DNA of 64,000 nt from Ruania alkalisoli. GTDB taxonomy: Bacteria; Actinomycetota; Actinomycetes; Actinomycetales; Beutenbergiaceae. The notes under the pieces are model-generated. The model searched no databases. It saw only the letters and a list, made by a program, of their open reading frames with translations, and was not told where the DNA came from. Shown here one piece after another: positions 9,121-17,972 of the stretch. Position 1 is the first letter of the stretch. Each line of letters begins with the position of its first letter. The stretch is from assembly GCF_014960965.1 (NCBI RefSeq), contig NZ_CP063169.1:529581-593580 (forward strand), written 5' to 3'. A program made the position numbers and the translations under genes.

Positions 9121-10466
9121 GCCTCATCGACCAAGCCCTCGCCGACGCCACCGACACCCGGGCGATCGTGGTGGGCACCGACGTGCTGGACCGCACCGGC
9201 GCTGTGTTCACCGAGTTGTTCGGCACGCGCACGGCGATCGTGGTGGCCGACGAGAACACGTGGGCGGTGGCCGGTGCGGCGGTGACCTCGTCGCTGGAGT
9301 CGGCCGGAGTTCCGTTGGCCGAGCCGTTCATCTTCCCCGGGGTGCCGACGCTGTACGCCAGCTACGAGAATGTGGAGACGCTGCGCGAGCACCTGCGCCC
9401 GCTGGACGTGATCGCCGTCTCCATCGCCTCCGGAACCCTCAACGACCTCACCAAGCTCGCCTCCGGCGAGCTCGAGCGTGAGTACATGAACGTGGCGACT
9501 GCGGCCTCGATGGACGGCTACACCGCGTACGGCTCGTCCATCACCAAGGACGGCTTCAAGCAGACCATCTTCTGCCCAGCACCCGCCGGACTCGTGGCCG
9601 ACCGGCGTGTGCTCGCCGCCGCGCCTGCCCGGCTCACGGCCACCGGTGTGGGAGACCTGATCGAGAAGGTGCCCGCCGGCGCCGACTGGATCATCGCCGA
9701 TGAGCTCGGGATCGAACCGATCGAGTCCGGTGTCTGGGATCTCGTGCAGGGGCCGCTGCGGGAGTCGTTGAGTAACCCGGAGGGGCTACGTGACGGCGAT
9801 ATCGGCGCGATCTCCGGCCTCACCGAGGGGTTGATCATGTCCGGGTTGAGCATGCAGGCCTACCAGTCCTCCCGGCCCGCATCGGGTGCGGGACACCAGT
9901 TCTCCCACCTGTGGGAGATGGAGAAGCTCGGCATGCACGATGAGCCGCCGCTCTCGCACGGGATGAAGGTGGGGCTCGGGACGATCTCGCTGTGCGCCCT
10001 GTATGAGGTGGTGCTCCGGCGTGACCTGGGCGCTGTGGACGTCGAGGCTGCCGTGGCCGCGTGGCCCAGCTGGCCCGAGCGGGAGGCGCAGATCCGCTCT
10101 ACCTTCCCCGACGACCTGGTCGAGGCGACGGTGGCCCAGAGCAAGGCCAAGCATCTCGAGCCCGCGCAGTTGCGGGAACGGTTGGAGCTGATCGCGCAGC
10201 AATGGCCGCGGATCGCTGCGCGTGTGCGTGAGCAGTTGCTGCCTGCCGCCGAGATCGAGCGGATCCTCGGCGTGGTCGGTGCGGTGACCCACCCGGCGCA
10301 GATCGGGGTGGATCGGGCGCGGTTCCGTGAGACGTATTTCCGCGCGCAGGCCATCCGCAGCCGGTACACGCTGCTCGACCTGCTGTTCGAGACGAACCTG
10401 CTGACCGAGTGCGTGGATGAGCTGTTCGCCGATGGAGGCTTCTGGGCCACCCGCCCCTGGTCCTGA
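9117..10466 (+). CDS. sn-glycerol-1-phosphate dehydrogenase-like protein (AraM/EgsA family)
   Basis: This 449-residue member of the iron-containing alcohol dehydrogenase superfamily is of the G1PDH/AraM branch, which reduces dihydroxyacetone phosphate to sn-glycerol 1-phosphate. The NAD-binding SIASGTLNDLTKL block (residues about 102-114), SMDGYTAYGSS, and the metal-binding region around GAGHQFSHLWEM and LSHGMKVGLGT are all recognisable. AAGGAGAACG precedes the start, which overlaps the kinase stop. In Bacillus AraM lies in the arabinose operon and serves glycerophospholipid synthesis. Here it closes a kinase operon, so a ketose- or polyol-phosphate dehydrogenase role is also possible. IS110 copy 2 begins only about 7 bases after the stop. 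Confidence 0.8.
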
Positions 10467-10491
10467 AATCCAACGACGCTCCTATGTTCTG

Positions 10492-11598
10492 TCAAGGGGT
10501 GTTTGTGGGGTTGTGGTGTTCGAGTTGTCGGTAGATGTCGCGGGCTATGTAGCGTTTGAGGCAGCGGGTGATTTCGCGGTGGGTGCGGCCTTGGGTGGTG
10601 CGGCGTTGGGCGTAGGCGCGGGTGTGTGGGTCGTGGCGTAGTCGGGTCAGGACGATGACGTGGAGTGCTCGGTTGAGTTGGCGGTCGCCGTGGCGGTTGA
10701 GGCGGTGTCGGTTGGTGGTTCTGCCGCTGGTGGCTGGGATGGGGGCGACGCCGGCGAGCATGGCGAATGCGGCTTCGGAGTGGATGCGTCCGGGGTGGGA
10801 CCAGGCGCACAGGATTCGTGCGGCCACGATGGGGCCGATGCCGGGCTGATCGAGCAGGTCGGCGCGCATGCTGGTCACGATGTGGTGGATCTGTTTCTTG
10901 TACTGGGCCGCTTGTGTGGTCAGGTCTTGGGCGCGGCGGGCCAGGTCGCGCAGGATGGTGATCGTGGTGGTGGTCTCGATGTCTTGACCGGGCCGGGTGC
11001 GTAGCCGGGCGGCGGTGGTGATCATCGCGGGCAGTTTCTTGCCGGCGAACTTCGCTCGCAGGGGTTCGGGGGCGGTGATGATGAGGTGGAACACTTGCCG
11101 TGCGGCGCGGCCTGCTTCGGTCACGAGGGAGTCTCGGGTGCTCAGCAGGATCGCGAGGGCGTGCCGGTTCCCGCCTGAGCGTGGGGTGGCTAGGTGCTCG
11201 CGGGTTAACGCTTCCCGTGCGGCGCGGACTGCGTCGATCGGGTCGGACTTGGCTCCACGGCGGCGCTTGGCCCGTTGCGGGCGGTCGATCTCGATGACCA
11301 GCTCACCACGAGCCTGTAGATGTCGGGTCAGACCCGCCCCGTGGGAGCGGGTGCCCTCGATCGCCCACGCCCGTCCACCAGTGGCGGCGCACGGATCGGT
11401 CTCGATATCAGCCTCATCCTCACCGCGTAGGTGGGTATCGACGAACTCGACCAGCTCGGCATACCCCGCCGGGGTGGCCGCGACCTGTACCTGGCCGAGC
11501 ACCCCACCGGTGCCAGCATCGATGATCGCCGCGGTATGGGTATCGACATGGGTGTCGACCCCGATGACAACCTCGACGAGATCACTCAGACTAGTCAT
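10492..11598 (-). CDS. IS110 family transposase (copy 2)
   Basis: The 368-residue protein is identical in sequence to the copy 1 transposase; the only nucleotide difference is a silent CTC-to-CTA change in a Leu codon (base 11191). The same ATG with GGAGG 7 bases upstream is used. The DEDD residues and the Ser motif ATSGRT are intact. Confidence 0.95.
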   Translation of the reverse strand: MTSLSDLVEVVIGVDTHVDTHTAAIIDAGTGGVLGQVQVAATPAGYAELVEFVDTHLRGEDEADIETDPCAATGGRAWAIEGTRSHGAGLTRHLQARGELVIEIDRPQRAKRRRGAKSDPIDAVRAAREALTREHLATPRSGGNRHALAILLSTRDSLVTEAGRAARQVFHLIITAPEPLRAKFAGKKLPAMITTAARLRTRPGQDIETTTTITILRDLARRAQDLTTQAAQYKKQIHHIVTSMRADLLDQPGIGPIVAARILCAWSHPGRIHSEAAFAMLAGVAPIPATSGRTTNRHRLNRHGDRQLNRALHVIVLTRLRHDPHTRAYAQRRTTQGRTHREITRCLKRYIARDIYRQLEHHNPTNTP

Positions 11599-11876
11599 GA
11601 CGTTTCCTCCACTTCGGAACGGGACGGGACGTTGTTGCTTTCCGGTCCGGTAGGAGAATCGGCAGGACTGTAGATGGGACACGACGGGCGCTACTACGCC
11701 CGCCGGTCAAGCTCCTGATCAGGCCAGTCGCTCCGACCGGGCCGGAGGCGGCGACCCGGAGCGGACAAGTCGTGCGAAAGGCACACACGGCCAGTCGATT
11801 AGCGAGTCACACTCCAAGCCACCACCCACAGCCCATCACCACCAGGCTGCGAACACCACACTCACAGTCGATCTGG
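11599..11876 (-). ncRNA. Candidate bridge RNA region of IS110 copy 2
   Basis: This is the identical 278-base non-coding end of the second copy, upstream of the transposase. If copy 1 encodes a functional bridge RNA, so does this one, with the same guides. That agrees with both copies sitting in the same kind of target. Confidence 0.5.
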
Positions 11877-11920
11877 CGGTCGGCCGAGCGGGGCGAGTGA
11901 CCATATCGACGTGCGATTTC
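11867..11920. repeat. Type A palindromic repeat at the right junction of IS110 copy 2
   Basis: The left arm GTCGATCTGGCGGT (11867-11880) is followed by a spacer and then by ATCGACGTGCGATTTC (11905-11920), the opposite arm. Joining this to GAAATC left of the element (10465-10470) rebuilds a nearly complete type A palindrome, showing that the IS interrupted it. Confidence 0.7.
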
Positions 11921-11999
11921 CGGGAATGAACGCCGGACGGCGCGGGGTTACTCCCACGGGCGATCAGCCCATCACCCGTCTGTCACGAAAGGGGCACCC

Positions 12000-12977
12000 A
12001 TGCCGCCGATTCTCTCCCTGCTGGATCTCGCCGTCGTCGGACGGGAGCAGACCACCCGGGAGAGCCTGGAGGGCACGGTGGCCCTGGCGAGAGCGGCCGA
12101 GCAGGCCGGGTACGAGCGCGTCTGGTATGCCGAGCACCACAACAACCCGGCGATCGCCTCCTCCGCCACGAGCGTGCTGATCGCGCACGTGGCAGCGCAC
12201 ACGCGCTCGATCCGACTCGGAGCCGGTGGCGTGATGCTGCCGAACCACGCACCGCTGGTGATCGCCGAGCAGTTCGGCACCCTGGCCACGCTGCACCCGG
12301 GCCGGATCGACCTGGGCTTGGGCCGGGCACCCGGTACCGACCAGAACACGCTGCTCGCGCTGCGACGGGACGCGCGTGCGGCCGACACGTTCCCCGCCGA
12401 TGTGGCTGAGCTGGATGGGTACTTGCGTGGGCGCACCACGATCGAGGGTGTGAACGCCTACCCGGGGATCGGGACGAACGTGCCCCTGTACATCCTCGGC
12501 TCCTCGTTGTTCGGTGCCCAGCTCGCGGCGAAGCTCGGGCTTCCGTATGCCTTCGCCTCGCACTTCGCACCGGCCGCACTCGAGCAAGCGGTGGCGACCT
12601 ACCGAGCCGAATTCACGCCATCGGACCAGCTCGCCGAGCCCTACGTGATCGCGGCCGTGGGTGTGGTGGCGGCGGACAGCGCGGCCGAGGCGGCCGATCA
12701 ACTGCTGACGGCGCAGCGCCGCCGCGTGGGTCTACTGCTGCCTCCCGGTCGCACGGTCACAGACGAGGAAGCTGACATGGTGCTCGGCACCGCCCAGGGC
12801 CGGCAGTTGCTGGAGATGATGAGATACACCGCAGTTGGGACGAAGGACGAGGTGGGGGAGTACCTGCGCTCCTTCGCCGGCCATGCCGACGCCGATGAGC
12901 TGATGATCGCACTGCACGCCGACGGGGTGACCGAGCGCGTACGAGCAGCGGAGATCGTCGCCGACGCGATGGCCTGA
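12000..12977 (+). CDS. LLM class flavin-dependent oxidoreductase
   Basis: This 325-residue luciferase-like TIM-barrel protein is of the MsnO8/YhbW type. Recognisable blocks are [10 protein letters not shown] at the start, [40 protein letters not shown] and [13 protein letters not shown], which together form the FMN/F420-type binding barrel. GAAAGGGG stands 6 bases before the ATG. The substrate is unknown; members are flavin-dependent monooxygenases or reductases. It appears to be a single-gene unit, separated from the upstream IS110 by a palindrome and followed by a short hairpin before the convergent YceI gene. Confidence 0.9.
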   Translation: MPPILSLLDLAVVGREQTTRESLEGTVALARAAEQAGYERVWYAEHHNNPAIASSATSVLIAHVAAHTRSIRLGAGGVMLPNHAPLVIAEQFGTLATLHPGRIDLGLGRAPGTDQNTLLALRRDARAADTFPADVAELDGYLRGRTTIEGVNAYPGIGTNVPLYILGSSLFGAQLAAKLGLPYAFASHFAPAALEQAVATYRAEFTPSDQLAEPYVIAAVGVVAADSAAEAADQLLTAQRRRVGLLLPPGRTVTDEEADMVLGTAQGRQLLEMMRYTAVGTKDEVGEYLRSFAGHADADELMIALHADGVTERVRAAEIVADAMA

Positions 12978-12999
12978 CTGATAACCGGGTCAGGAGGCC

Positions 13000-13719
13000 T
13001 CACGCCTGCTCGAGCACAAGGCTGAACTCCACCTGCCCGTCCTCCTCGACCGTGACGAACCCGAGGTCGGGAGCCGTCACGTCGAAGTCGGCGAACGTGA
13101 TCGGAATGATCCCGACCACCTGGATCTCGGCCCCGGAGGCCGCGATCTCGGCATCGACGGTCACCTCCCGGGTGACGCCGTGGATGGTCATGTCACCGAC
13201 CAGCTCGACCTCGGTCGTCTCAGTCAGCAGGACCGGGCTGGTGAGCTCGAACGTCGCCGTCGGAAAGGTGTCCGTCTCCAGCGCGCTGCTGCGGAAGTAA
13301 GCGTCGCGCTGGGACTCGTCGGTGGAGACGGAGGCCATGTCCACCTCCAGGCTCGCATCCGTCAGGGTGTCCTCGTCGATGGTGATCTCGCCGGTGACGG
13401 ACTCGGTGCGGCCGGTCACCGTGATGTCCTCACCACTGAGCACCTCCTCCACCCGGTAACCGGCGTAGGAACCGTCGCTGATCGACCACTCTCCGGTCAG
13501 GGCCGAGCCGGGATTTGTCGTGCTCGGAGTGTCCGTGGACTCGGTGGAGTCTGCCGGATCGCTTTCAGTGGACTCCGCCGAACGGTCGAGCGCCGGTTCC
13601 TCAGCAGCGGAGGCGTTGACCCAGTCGGCGTACATTCCCGGACCGAGTAACGCGCCGGCCCCTCCGAGAACCACGAGTCCAGCGACGGTGCCGGTCAGGA
13701 CCTTCGTACGTGTCTTCAT
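13000..13719 (-). CDS. YceI family protein with N-terminal membrane anchor
   Basis: This 239-residue protein has an N-terminal hydrophobic segment (residues 8-29) that should anchor or export it, then a Ser/Thr/Glu/Asp-rich linker (residues 40-72). A YceI beta-barrel domain follows (GEWSISDGSYAGYRVEEVL to the end), a lipocalin-like fold that binds polyisoprenoid or amphiphilic ligands. GGAG lies 7 bases before the ATG. YceI proteins are widespread and linked to isoprenoid or stress functions; the ligand here is unknown. The gene converges on the LLM oxidoreductase with only 22 bases between them. Confidence 0.9.
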   Translation of the reverse strand: MKTRTKVLTGTVAGLVVLGGAGALLGPGMYADWVNASAAEEPALDRSAESTESDPADSTESTDTPSTTNPGSALTGEWSISDGSYAGYRVEEVLSGEDITVTGRTESVTGEITIDEDTLTDASLEVDMASVSTDESQRDAYFRSSALETDTFPTATFELTSPVLLTETTEVELVGDMTIHGVTREVTVDAEIAASGAEIQVVGIIPITFADFDVTAPDLGFVTVEEDGQVEFSLVLEQA

Positions 13720-13927
13720 GGGTGCTCCGTTGGTGAGAGGGTGCTGAGCCGGTCTGGGTGAAGCCGTGACAGTGTTGCGCCCGCCGCTGAGGGTTCGTGG
13801 GGAAGTTCCTGGGAAACTCCTGAGAACCGCTCACGGCCGTGTACCGCATCAGTGGATTCGCCGACGCACTGCCGCATTGGGCATTCGTAGCCACGGCCAC
13901 GACGGATGGTGATGGCATGCTGGACCC

Positions 13928-14764
13928 GTGACTGCCGTGCCACCCGCAGCCCAGACGGACGTGAAGAACTCGGTACCGTCCCTGAGTACTGTGCTCCCCG
14001 CCGTCGGGGTGTCCCTCTCGGCGTTCTTGCTGTTCGGTCTGATGCTCCCCGGATGGGGGCACGGCCTGCTCGTGGTCAGTTTGGCCGCGGCGTGGTGGGT
14101 CTCGCGCGAGCTGGGTAAGGACCTCAGCCTGATCGGGATCGGCATCGCGATCGTCTCGATCACCTCGGTCGAGGCGGACGTGCACTGGGACCGGTTCTTC
14201 ACCATCGGCATCGTGCTCATCCTGGCGGTCCTGACCCCCTCGCTCATCGACCGCCTCGTGTACAAGCGCCACGCCATCCGCTTCCCGTGGCGCACCGGGC
14301 AGAAGTGGGCGCCGATCGAGAAGGGCTACATCGTGGCCGTGCCCGTGCTGGGCTGGCTGATCCTTCCGTTCTACTTCATCACCTCCGGTGCCTACCTGAA
14401 CTGGCCACACATCACCGACGGCAGCGAGCTGGCGCGCTTCTTTGTCGGCGTGAACTTCGTGGGCACCTGGGATGAGCTGTTCTTCATCTGCACGTGTTTC
14501 GCGCTGCTGCGCCGGCACTTCCCGGTGTGGCTGGCCAACCTGCTGCAGGCCACGATCTTCGTTTCGTTCCTGTGGGAGCTGGGCTATCGGGAGTGGGGTC
14601 CGTTCCTGACCGCCCCGTTCGCGCTGCTGCAGGGGTGGATCTTCACCAAGACCGGGTCGCTGACCTACGTGCTGATCGTGCACCTGCTGTTCGATGTGGT
14701 GGTGTTCCTCGCCATCGTGCATGCGCACAACCCCGGGGTGATGGGCTTCTTCTTGGTGGGGTGA
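13928..14764 (+). CDS. CPBP-like intramembrane protease family membrane protein
   Basis: This 278-residue polytopic protein has about seven or eight hydrophobic segments. The segment TWDELFFICTCFALLRR resembles the first CPBP (CAAX protease/bacteriocin-processing) motif but has Asp-Glu in place of Glu-Glu and lacks the following Arg. HLLFDVVVF near the end fits the His/Asp motif. The match is therefore partial, and activity as a protease is uncertain. The start is a GTG with no clear ribosome site, and a leaderless message is possible. A long hairpin follows the stop. Confidence 0.5.
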   Translation: MTAVPPAAQTDVKNSVPSLSTVLPAVGVSLSAFLLFGLMLPGWGHGLLVVSLAAAWWVSRELGKDLSLIGIGIAIVSITSVEADVHWDRFFTIGIVLILAVLTPSLIDRLVYKRHAIRFPWRTGQKWAPIEKGYIVAVPVLGWLILPFYFITSGAYLNWPHITDGSELARFFVGVNFVGTWDELFFICTCFALLRRHFPVWLANLLQATIFVSFLWELGYREWGPFLTAPFALLQGWIFTKTGSLTYVLIVHLLFDVVVFLAIVHAHNPGVMGFFLVG

Positions 14765-14790
14765 GGTCGACCGTCGCTCACGCTTGGGGT

Positions 14791-14870
14791 CGCTCCATCA
14801 CCACCGGGGGTGAAGTTGACGTCGGTTATGGGCCGATCATCGACGTCAAGTTCACCCCCGGTGGTGCGAG
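14791..14870. terminator. Long inverted repeat between convergent genes
   Basis: The 26-base arms at 14799-14824 and 14841-14866 are complementary except for one base, around a 16-base loop; short complementary sequence (CGCTC/GAGCG) extends the stem outward. It lies between the CPBP-like gene and the convergent SDR gene, so it probably serves as a bidirectional terminator. Its arm sequence (CACCACCGGGGGTGAA) differs from the type A palindromes. Confidence 0.7.
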
Positions 14871-14894
14871 CGTCGGTGGTTCAGAGTGACGGCG

Positions 14895-15641
14895 CTACTG
14901 GCGGTGGGTCGCCCCGCCGTCGACGTGCAGCACTTGGCCGGTGAGGTGGCCGGCCTGAGGCGATGCCAGGAACGCCACCGTGGCTGCGATGTCCTCCGGA
15001 CGGCCTGCGCGCTTGGTCATGGTGGCGGCAACGAGCCGGTCGCGACGTTCGTCCGTCATCGAGTCGCCGAAGAACTCGGTCTCGGTCACCAGCCCCGGCG
15101 CCACGACATTGGCGGTGATGCCGCGCGGGCCAAGCTGGCGCGCGAGCCCAACGATCCAGGACTCCAGTGCCGCCTTCGCCGCTCCGTAGGCGCCGCTTCC
15201 CTGAGCACCGGCGATCGACCCGATCGCCACCACGCGGCCGCCCTCGCCCAGGCGGTCGGCCAGCACGGTCACCGGCACGACGGCGGTCAGCACGTTGCGC
15301 ACGAACGTCGCCGTCCAGGTGGTGGCCGTCCGGCGGGCAGCTGCCTCGACCGGGTGATCGGCCGCGTCGCTGGCTGGCGTGGGAGGGTTCCCGCCGGCAT
15401 TGGCGACAAGGACGTCGATGCGTTCAGGGAGGGAGTCGGCGAGGCGGGCGATATCGGCTGGGTCCTCAAGGTCTGCCGCCACGGCACGAACGCCGAGCTT
15501 GGCGGCCGTGTGCTCGAGCACCTCGATGCGGCGTCCCACGATCGTCACGTCGTGGCCTGAAGCGACCAGATCGGCAGCGATCGCACGCCCGATCCCAGTT
15601 CCTCCACCCGTCACAACGGCGGTACGTCCAGAGTCGGTCAT
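14895..15641 (-). CDS. SDR family NAD(P)-dependent oxidoreductase
   Basis: This 248-residue short-chain dehydrogenase has the cofactor motif TGGGTGIG at residues 10-17 and NAGG, then Ser before YGAAKAA (the catalytic Tyr-Lys pair), and PGLVTE downstream. The chosen ATG at 15641 has GGAGGAG upstream; the longer frame lacks one. It is divergent from a MarR regulator with only 29 bases between the starts. A perfect palindrome lies in that gap, so it is very likely a target of that regulator. The substrate is unknown. Confidence 0.9.
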   Translation of the reverse strand: MTDSGRTAVVTGGGTGIGRAIAADLVASGHDVTIVGRRIEVLEHTAAKLGVRAVAADLEDPADIARLADSLPERIDVLVANAGGNPPTPASDAADHPVEAAARRTATTWTATFVRNVLTAVVPVTVLADRLGEGGRVVAIGSIAGAQGSGAYGAAKAALESWIVGLARQLGPRGITANVVAPGLVTETEFFGDSMTDERRDRLVAATMTKRAGRPEDIAATVAFLASPQAGHLTGQVLHVDGGATHRQ

Positions 15642-15649
15642 CTCTCCTC

Positions 15650-15663
15650 CTTTAGGGCTAAAG
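15650..15663. promoter_or_regulatory. Probable MarR operator CTTTAG-GG-CTAAAG
   Basis: A perfect 6-2-6 palindrome, CTTTAGGGCTAAAG, overlaps the ribosome site of the SDR gene and ends 7 bases before the MarR start. AT-rich palindromes of this size are typical MarR sites. Binding here would block both genes, giving autorepression. Confidence 0.65.
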
Positions 15664-15670
15664 TAGTTCC

Positions 15671-16198
15671 ATGGTGGCATACGAGGACGACCTGCGCGAC
15701 GCCGTCGATGAGATTGCTGATGCCTGGCGGCGTGAGCTCCCCGGTGCACCGGTGGACTCGATCGGGGTGATCACGCGGGTCTGGCGAATCGCCCACCTGC
15801 TCGACGCCGATCGCCGCGACACCATGCAACGCCTCGGTATGGAGATATCCACACGGAACCTGCTCGCCACCCTGCGCCGCGCGGGGGCTCCCTACGAGCT
15901 GGCGCCCTCGGAGATCGCACGACGGGCCGGTGTCAGCGCCGGGGCAGTGTCGCAGTGGGTGGCCCGTGCCGAGCGGGACGGCTGGGTCGCGCGCCGCCGC
16001 GGGGAGGGTGACGGTCGTGCCGTCACCGTGACTCTCACCGACCAGGGCCGGGAACGGATCGACGCCGTGGTCGGGGAGTTGCTCGCGCACGAGGCAACGC
16101 TGGTAGCCGGGCTGGAGGAGGGTGAAGTGAACCAGCTCGCGGGGCTGCTGCGGCGGTTGATGGCGGGACTGGAGGGGCGATCTGAGGGTTCGCCGTAG
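15671..16198 (+). CDS. MarR family transcriptional regulator
   Basis: This 175-residue winged-helix protein has a helix-turn-helix in LAPSEIARRAGVSAGAVSQWV and a wing with DGRAVTVTLTDQGRERID. MarR proteins are dimeric repressors that respond to small phenolic or oxidising ligands. It is divergent from the SDR gene and shares the 14-base palindrome described above. The C-terminal helix LAGLLRRLMAGLE is the usual dimerisation element. Confidence 0.9.
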   Translation: MVAYEDDLRDAVDEIADAWRRELPGAPVDSIGVITRVWRIAHLLDADRRDTMQRLGMEISTRNLLATLRRAGAPYELAPSEIARRAGVSAGAVSQWVARAERDGWVARRRGEGDGRAVTVTLTDQGRERIDAVVGELLAHEATLVAGLEEGEVNQLAGLLRRLMAGLEGRSEGSP

Positions 16199-16622
16199 GA
16201 CGGGCTATGCCCGCCGGATCCCGCTCAGGTCGCGCGCCCCCCTCGAGTGTTCACATCGTGAGATCCAGGTCGTGTATCTCAAATGTGATGACCCGATGAG
16301 GTGACCCGGCCAGGCCGTTGTCAGCACACTCGCAGCTGATTGCGCCGCCCGTGTGATGCACCCGGCGCAAGGTGCGCTGTGGCCTCCCGCACCCGGGTAA
16401 CCCGCCACTGCGCGGGCTCCGGCGAACGACAACCGCCATGACAGCGAAGCGGACACCGGACGTGACCGCGACAAGCCCGTCAGGACAAGGCGAGACACGA
16501 CTGGACAAGTGCTCCAGCGATCTCCTGGACAACGTCGAACCGGCACGGTGGAGCCGGTTGACTGGCGTGATCCGACAGGCCTCTACTAGCCGTCGACTCG
16601 ATGCCCAGGAAGGGATGAAGCG
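16199..16622 (+). promoter_or_regulatory. Promoter region of the sugar ABC operon
   Basis: No gene is visible in this 424-base gap. Close to the operon there is an inverted repeat, AACCGGC (16538-16544) and GCCGGTT (16553-16559), extended outward by GTC/GAC. It partly overlaps a minus-35-like TTGACT at 16558-16563. A weak minus-10 candidate, CTCTAC, follows after 17 bases. The ribosome site AAGGGA lies before the ATG at 16623. The repeat is a candidate operator, perhaps for the LacI protein encoded at 21965-23008. Confidence 0.4.
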
Positions 16623-17972
16623 ATGACGCTTCGACGCACACTCTGTTTCGGCTCCGCTGCTGTAGCCGCCTCGTTGCTGGCGGCCTGCGCCGGTGGAGCC
16701 ACCGAATCACCGGACGACGGAGCTGGCGGCACCACCGGATCTGGTGATGCAGGCTCGGCCACCGTCTCGTTCCGATCATGGAGCCCGATCGAACAGACCA
16801 CCGCACAGATGGTGGCCACGTTCGAGGAAGCGAATCCGGGGACACAGATCGACACGACGATCTTCAACTATCCCGAGTACATCGTCGACCTGCAGACCCG
16901 TGCCTCCTCCGGCACGATGCCGGACATCGTCGGGCTGCAACCCGGTGCCCTCACCCAGCAGTACCGCGACCATCTGATGCCACTGCAGCAGTGCGCCGAA
17001 GACGCCTGGGGACCGGACTGGCAGGACATGTTCTACCCGATCGGGTTGGACCAGGCCCGGATGGGCAACCCTGAAGGCGACGAGAACTTCTACGCACTGC
17101 CGATCCTCGTGCAGACCGTCAACCTCTGGGCGAACACGCAGATCCTGGAGGACCACGGCGTCGAGCCACCACGGACGTGGGACGAGCTCGTAGCCGCGGT
17201 CGACACCATGTCGGGGAACGAATTCGCACCGTTCCTACTGCCCGCCAAAGACTCCTGGCTGCGCAACGTGGTCTTCCTGCAGATCGCCAACAATGTCGCA
17301 CCTGGCCTCGTCTACGAGGCGGAGGAGGGTGCCGCGTCCTGGACCGACGACGGCATCGTGACGGCCTTCGAATACTGGGGCCGCCTGTTCTCCGACGGGA
17401 TCGCCCAGGATGGTGCCCTCGCTCTCGACGCCTACCCGAACGGTGCCAACCAGTTCGAGTCAGGAACCGCCGCGATGATCCCGCTGGGCGCGTGGTGGAT
17501 CCAGCAGTCCGACCCCTCGCGCAGCGAGGTCCCGCCCCTCTCGGAGGGAATGGCAGGCTTCGAGCCCTTCCTGTTCCCGACGATCCCCGGCGGTGCGCAG
17601 GAATCTCAGTTTGTCGGGGGTATCGACGTCGCCCTCGGGATCGCCGCCGACTCCGAGAACCCGGAACTGGCTTGCCAGGTCCTGACCGACTGGATCGCCG
17701 GCGATGGCGCACAGGATCTCATCAACACCTTCAACGATCTTCCGGCCGTGACCGGGCTGAACCCGGAGGAGTTCACCTCTGACCGCCAGCAGCGGATCTG
17801 GTCCACCTTCACCGAGGACTGGATGCCGCAGGTGCAGTACTCGCGCTACCTGCAGAGCCCGGAGATGGACTCCGCTCTCGCCGATGCGCTCGCAGCCGTC
17901 GCGGCGGGCGACTCCACACCGGCGGAGGCTGCTGCGGCCGTCCAGGAAGTCCAGGACAGCGTCAACTCATGA
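16623..17972 (+). CDS. Sugar ABC transporter substrate-binding lipoprotein
   Basis: This 449-residue extracellular solute-binding protein is of the family 1 type. The signal peptide ends in the lipobox SLLAAC with Cys22 as the lipidated residue, followed by a Gly/Ser/Asp linker. Mature-part blocks such as VSFRSWSPIEQTTAQMVATFEEANPG and the C-terminal WMPQVQYSRYLQ are typical of oligosaccharide or sugar binders. It is the first gene of a five-gene operon; its stop overlaps the next start by ATGA. The sugar is unknown. Confidence 0.9.
   Translation: MTLRRTLCFGSAAVAASLLAACAGGATESPDDGAGGTTGSGDAGSATVSFRSWSPIEQTTAQMVATFEEANPGTQIDTTIFNYPEYIVDLQTRASSGTMPDIVGLQPGALTQQYRDHLMPLQQCAEDAWGPDWQDMFYPIGLDQARMGNPEGDENFYALPILVQTVNLWANTQILEDHGVEPPRTWDELVAAVDTMSGNEFAPFLLPAKDSWLRNVVFLQIANNVAPGLVYEAEEGAASWTDDGIVTAFEYWGRLFSDGIAQDGALALDAYPNGANQFESGTAAMIPLGAWWIQQSDPSRSEVPPLSEGMAGFEPFLFPTIPGGAQESQFVGGIDVALGIAADSENPELACQVLTDWIAGDGAQDLINTFNDLPAVTGLNPEEFTSDRQQRIWSTFTEDWMPQVQYSRYLQSPEMDSALADALAAVAAGDSTPAEAAAAVQEVQDSVNS

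Larger units (their letters stand above)
10473..11876 (-). mobile_element. IS110-family insertion sequence, copy 2
   Basis: This is the second copy of the element at 1838-3241, in the same orientation. It matches over its whole length with one base difference (T11191). It is inserted immediately downstream of the glycerol-1-phosphate dehydrogenase-like gene. The left flank keeps GAAATC (10465-10470) and the right junction reads GTCGATCTGGCGG, both pieces of the same palindromic arm as in the complete repeat at 1757-1821. With copy 1 it brackets an 8.6 kb segment in direct orientation. Confidence 0.85.
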
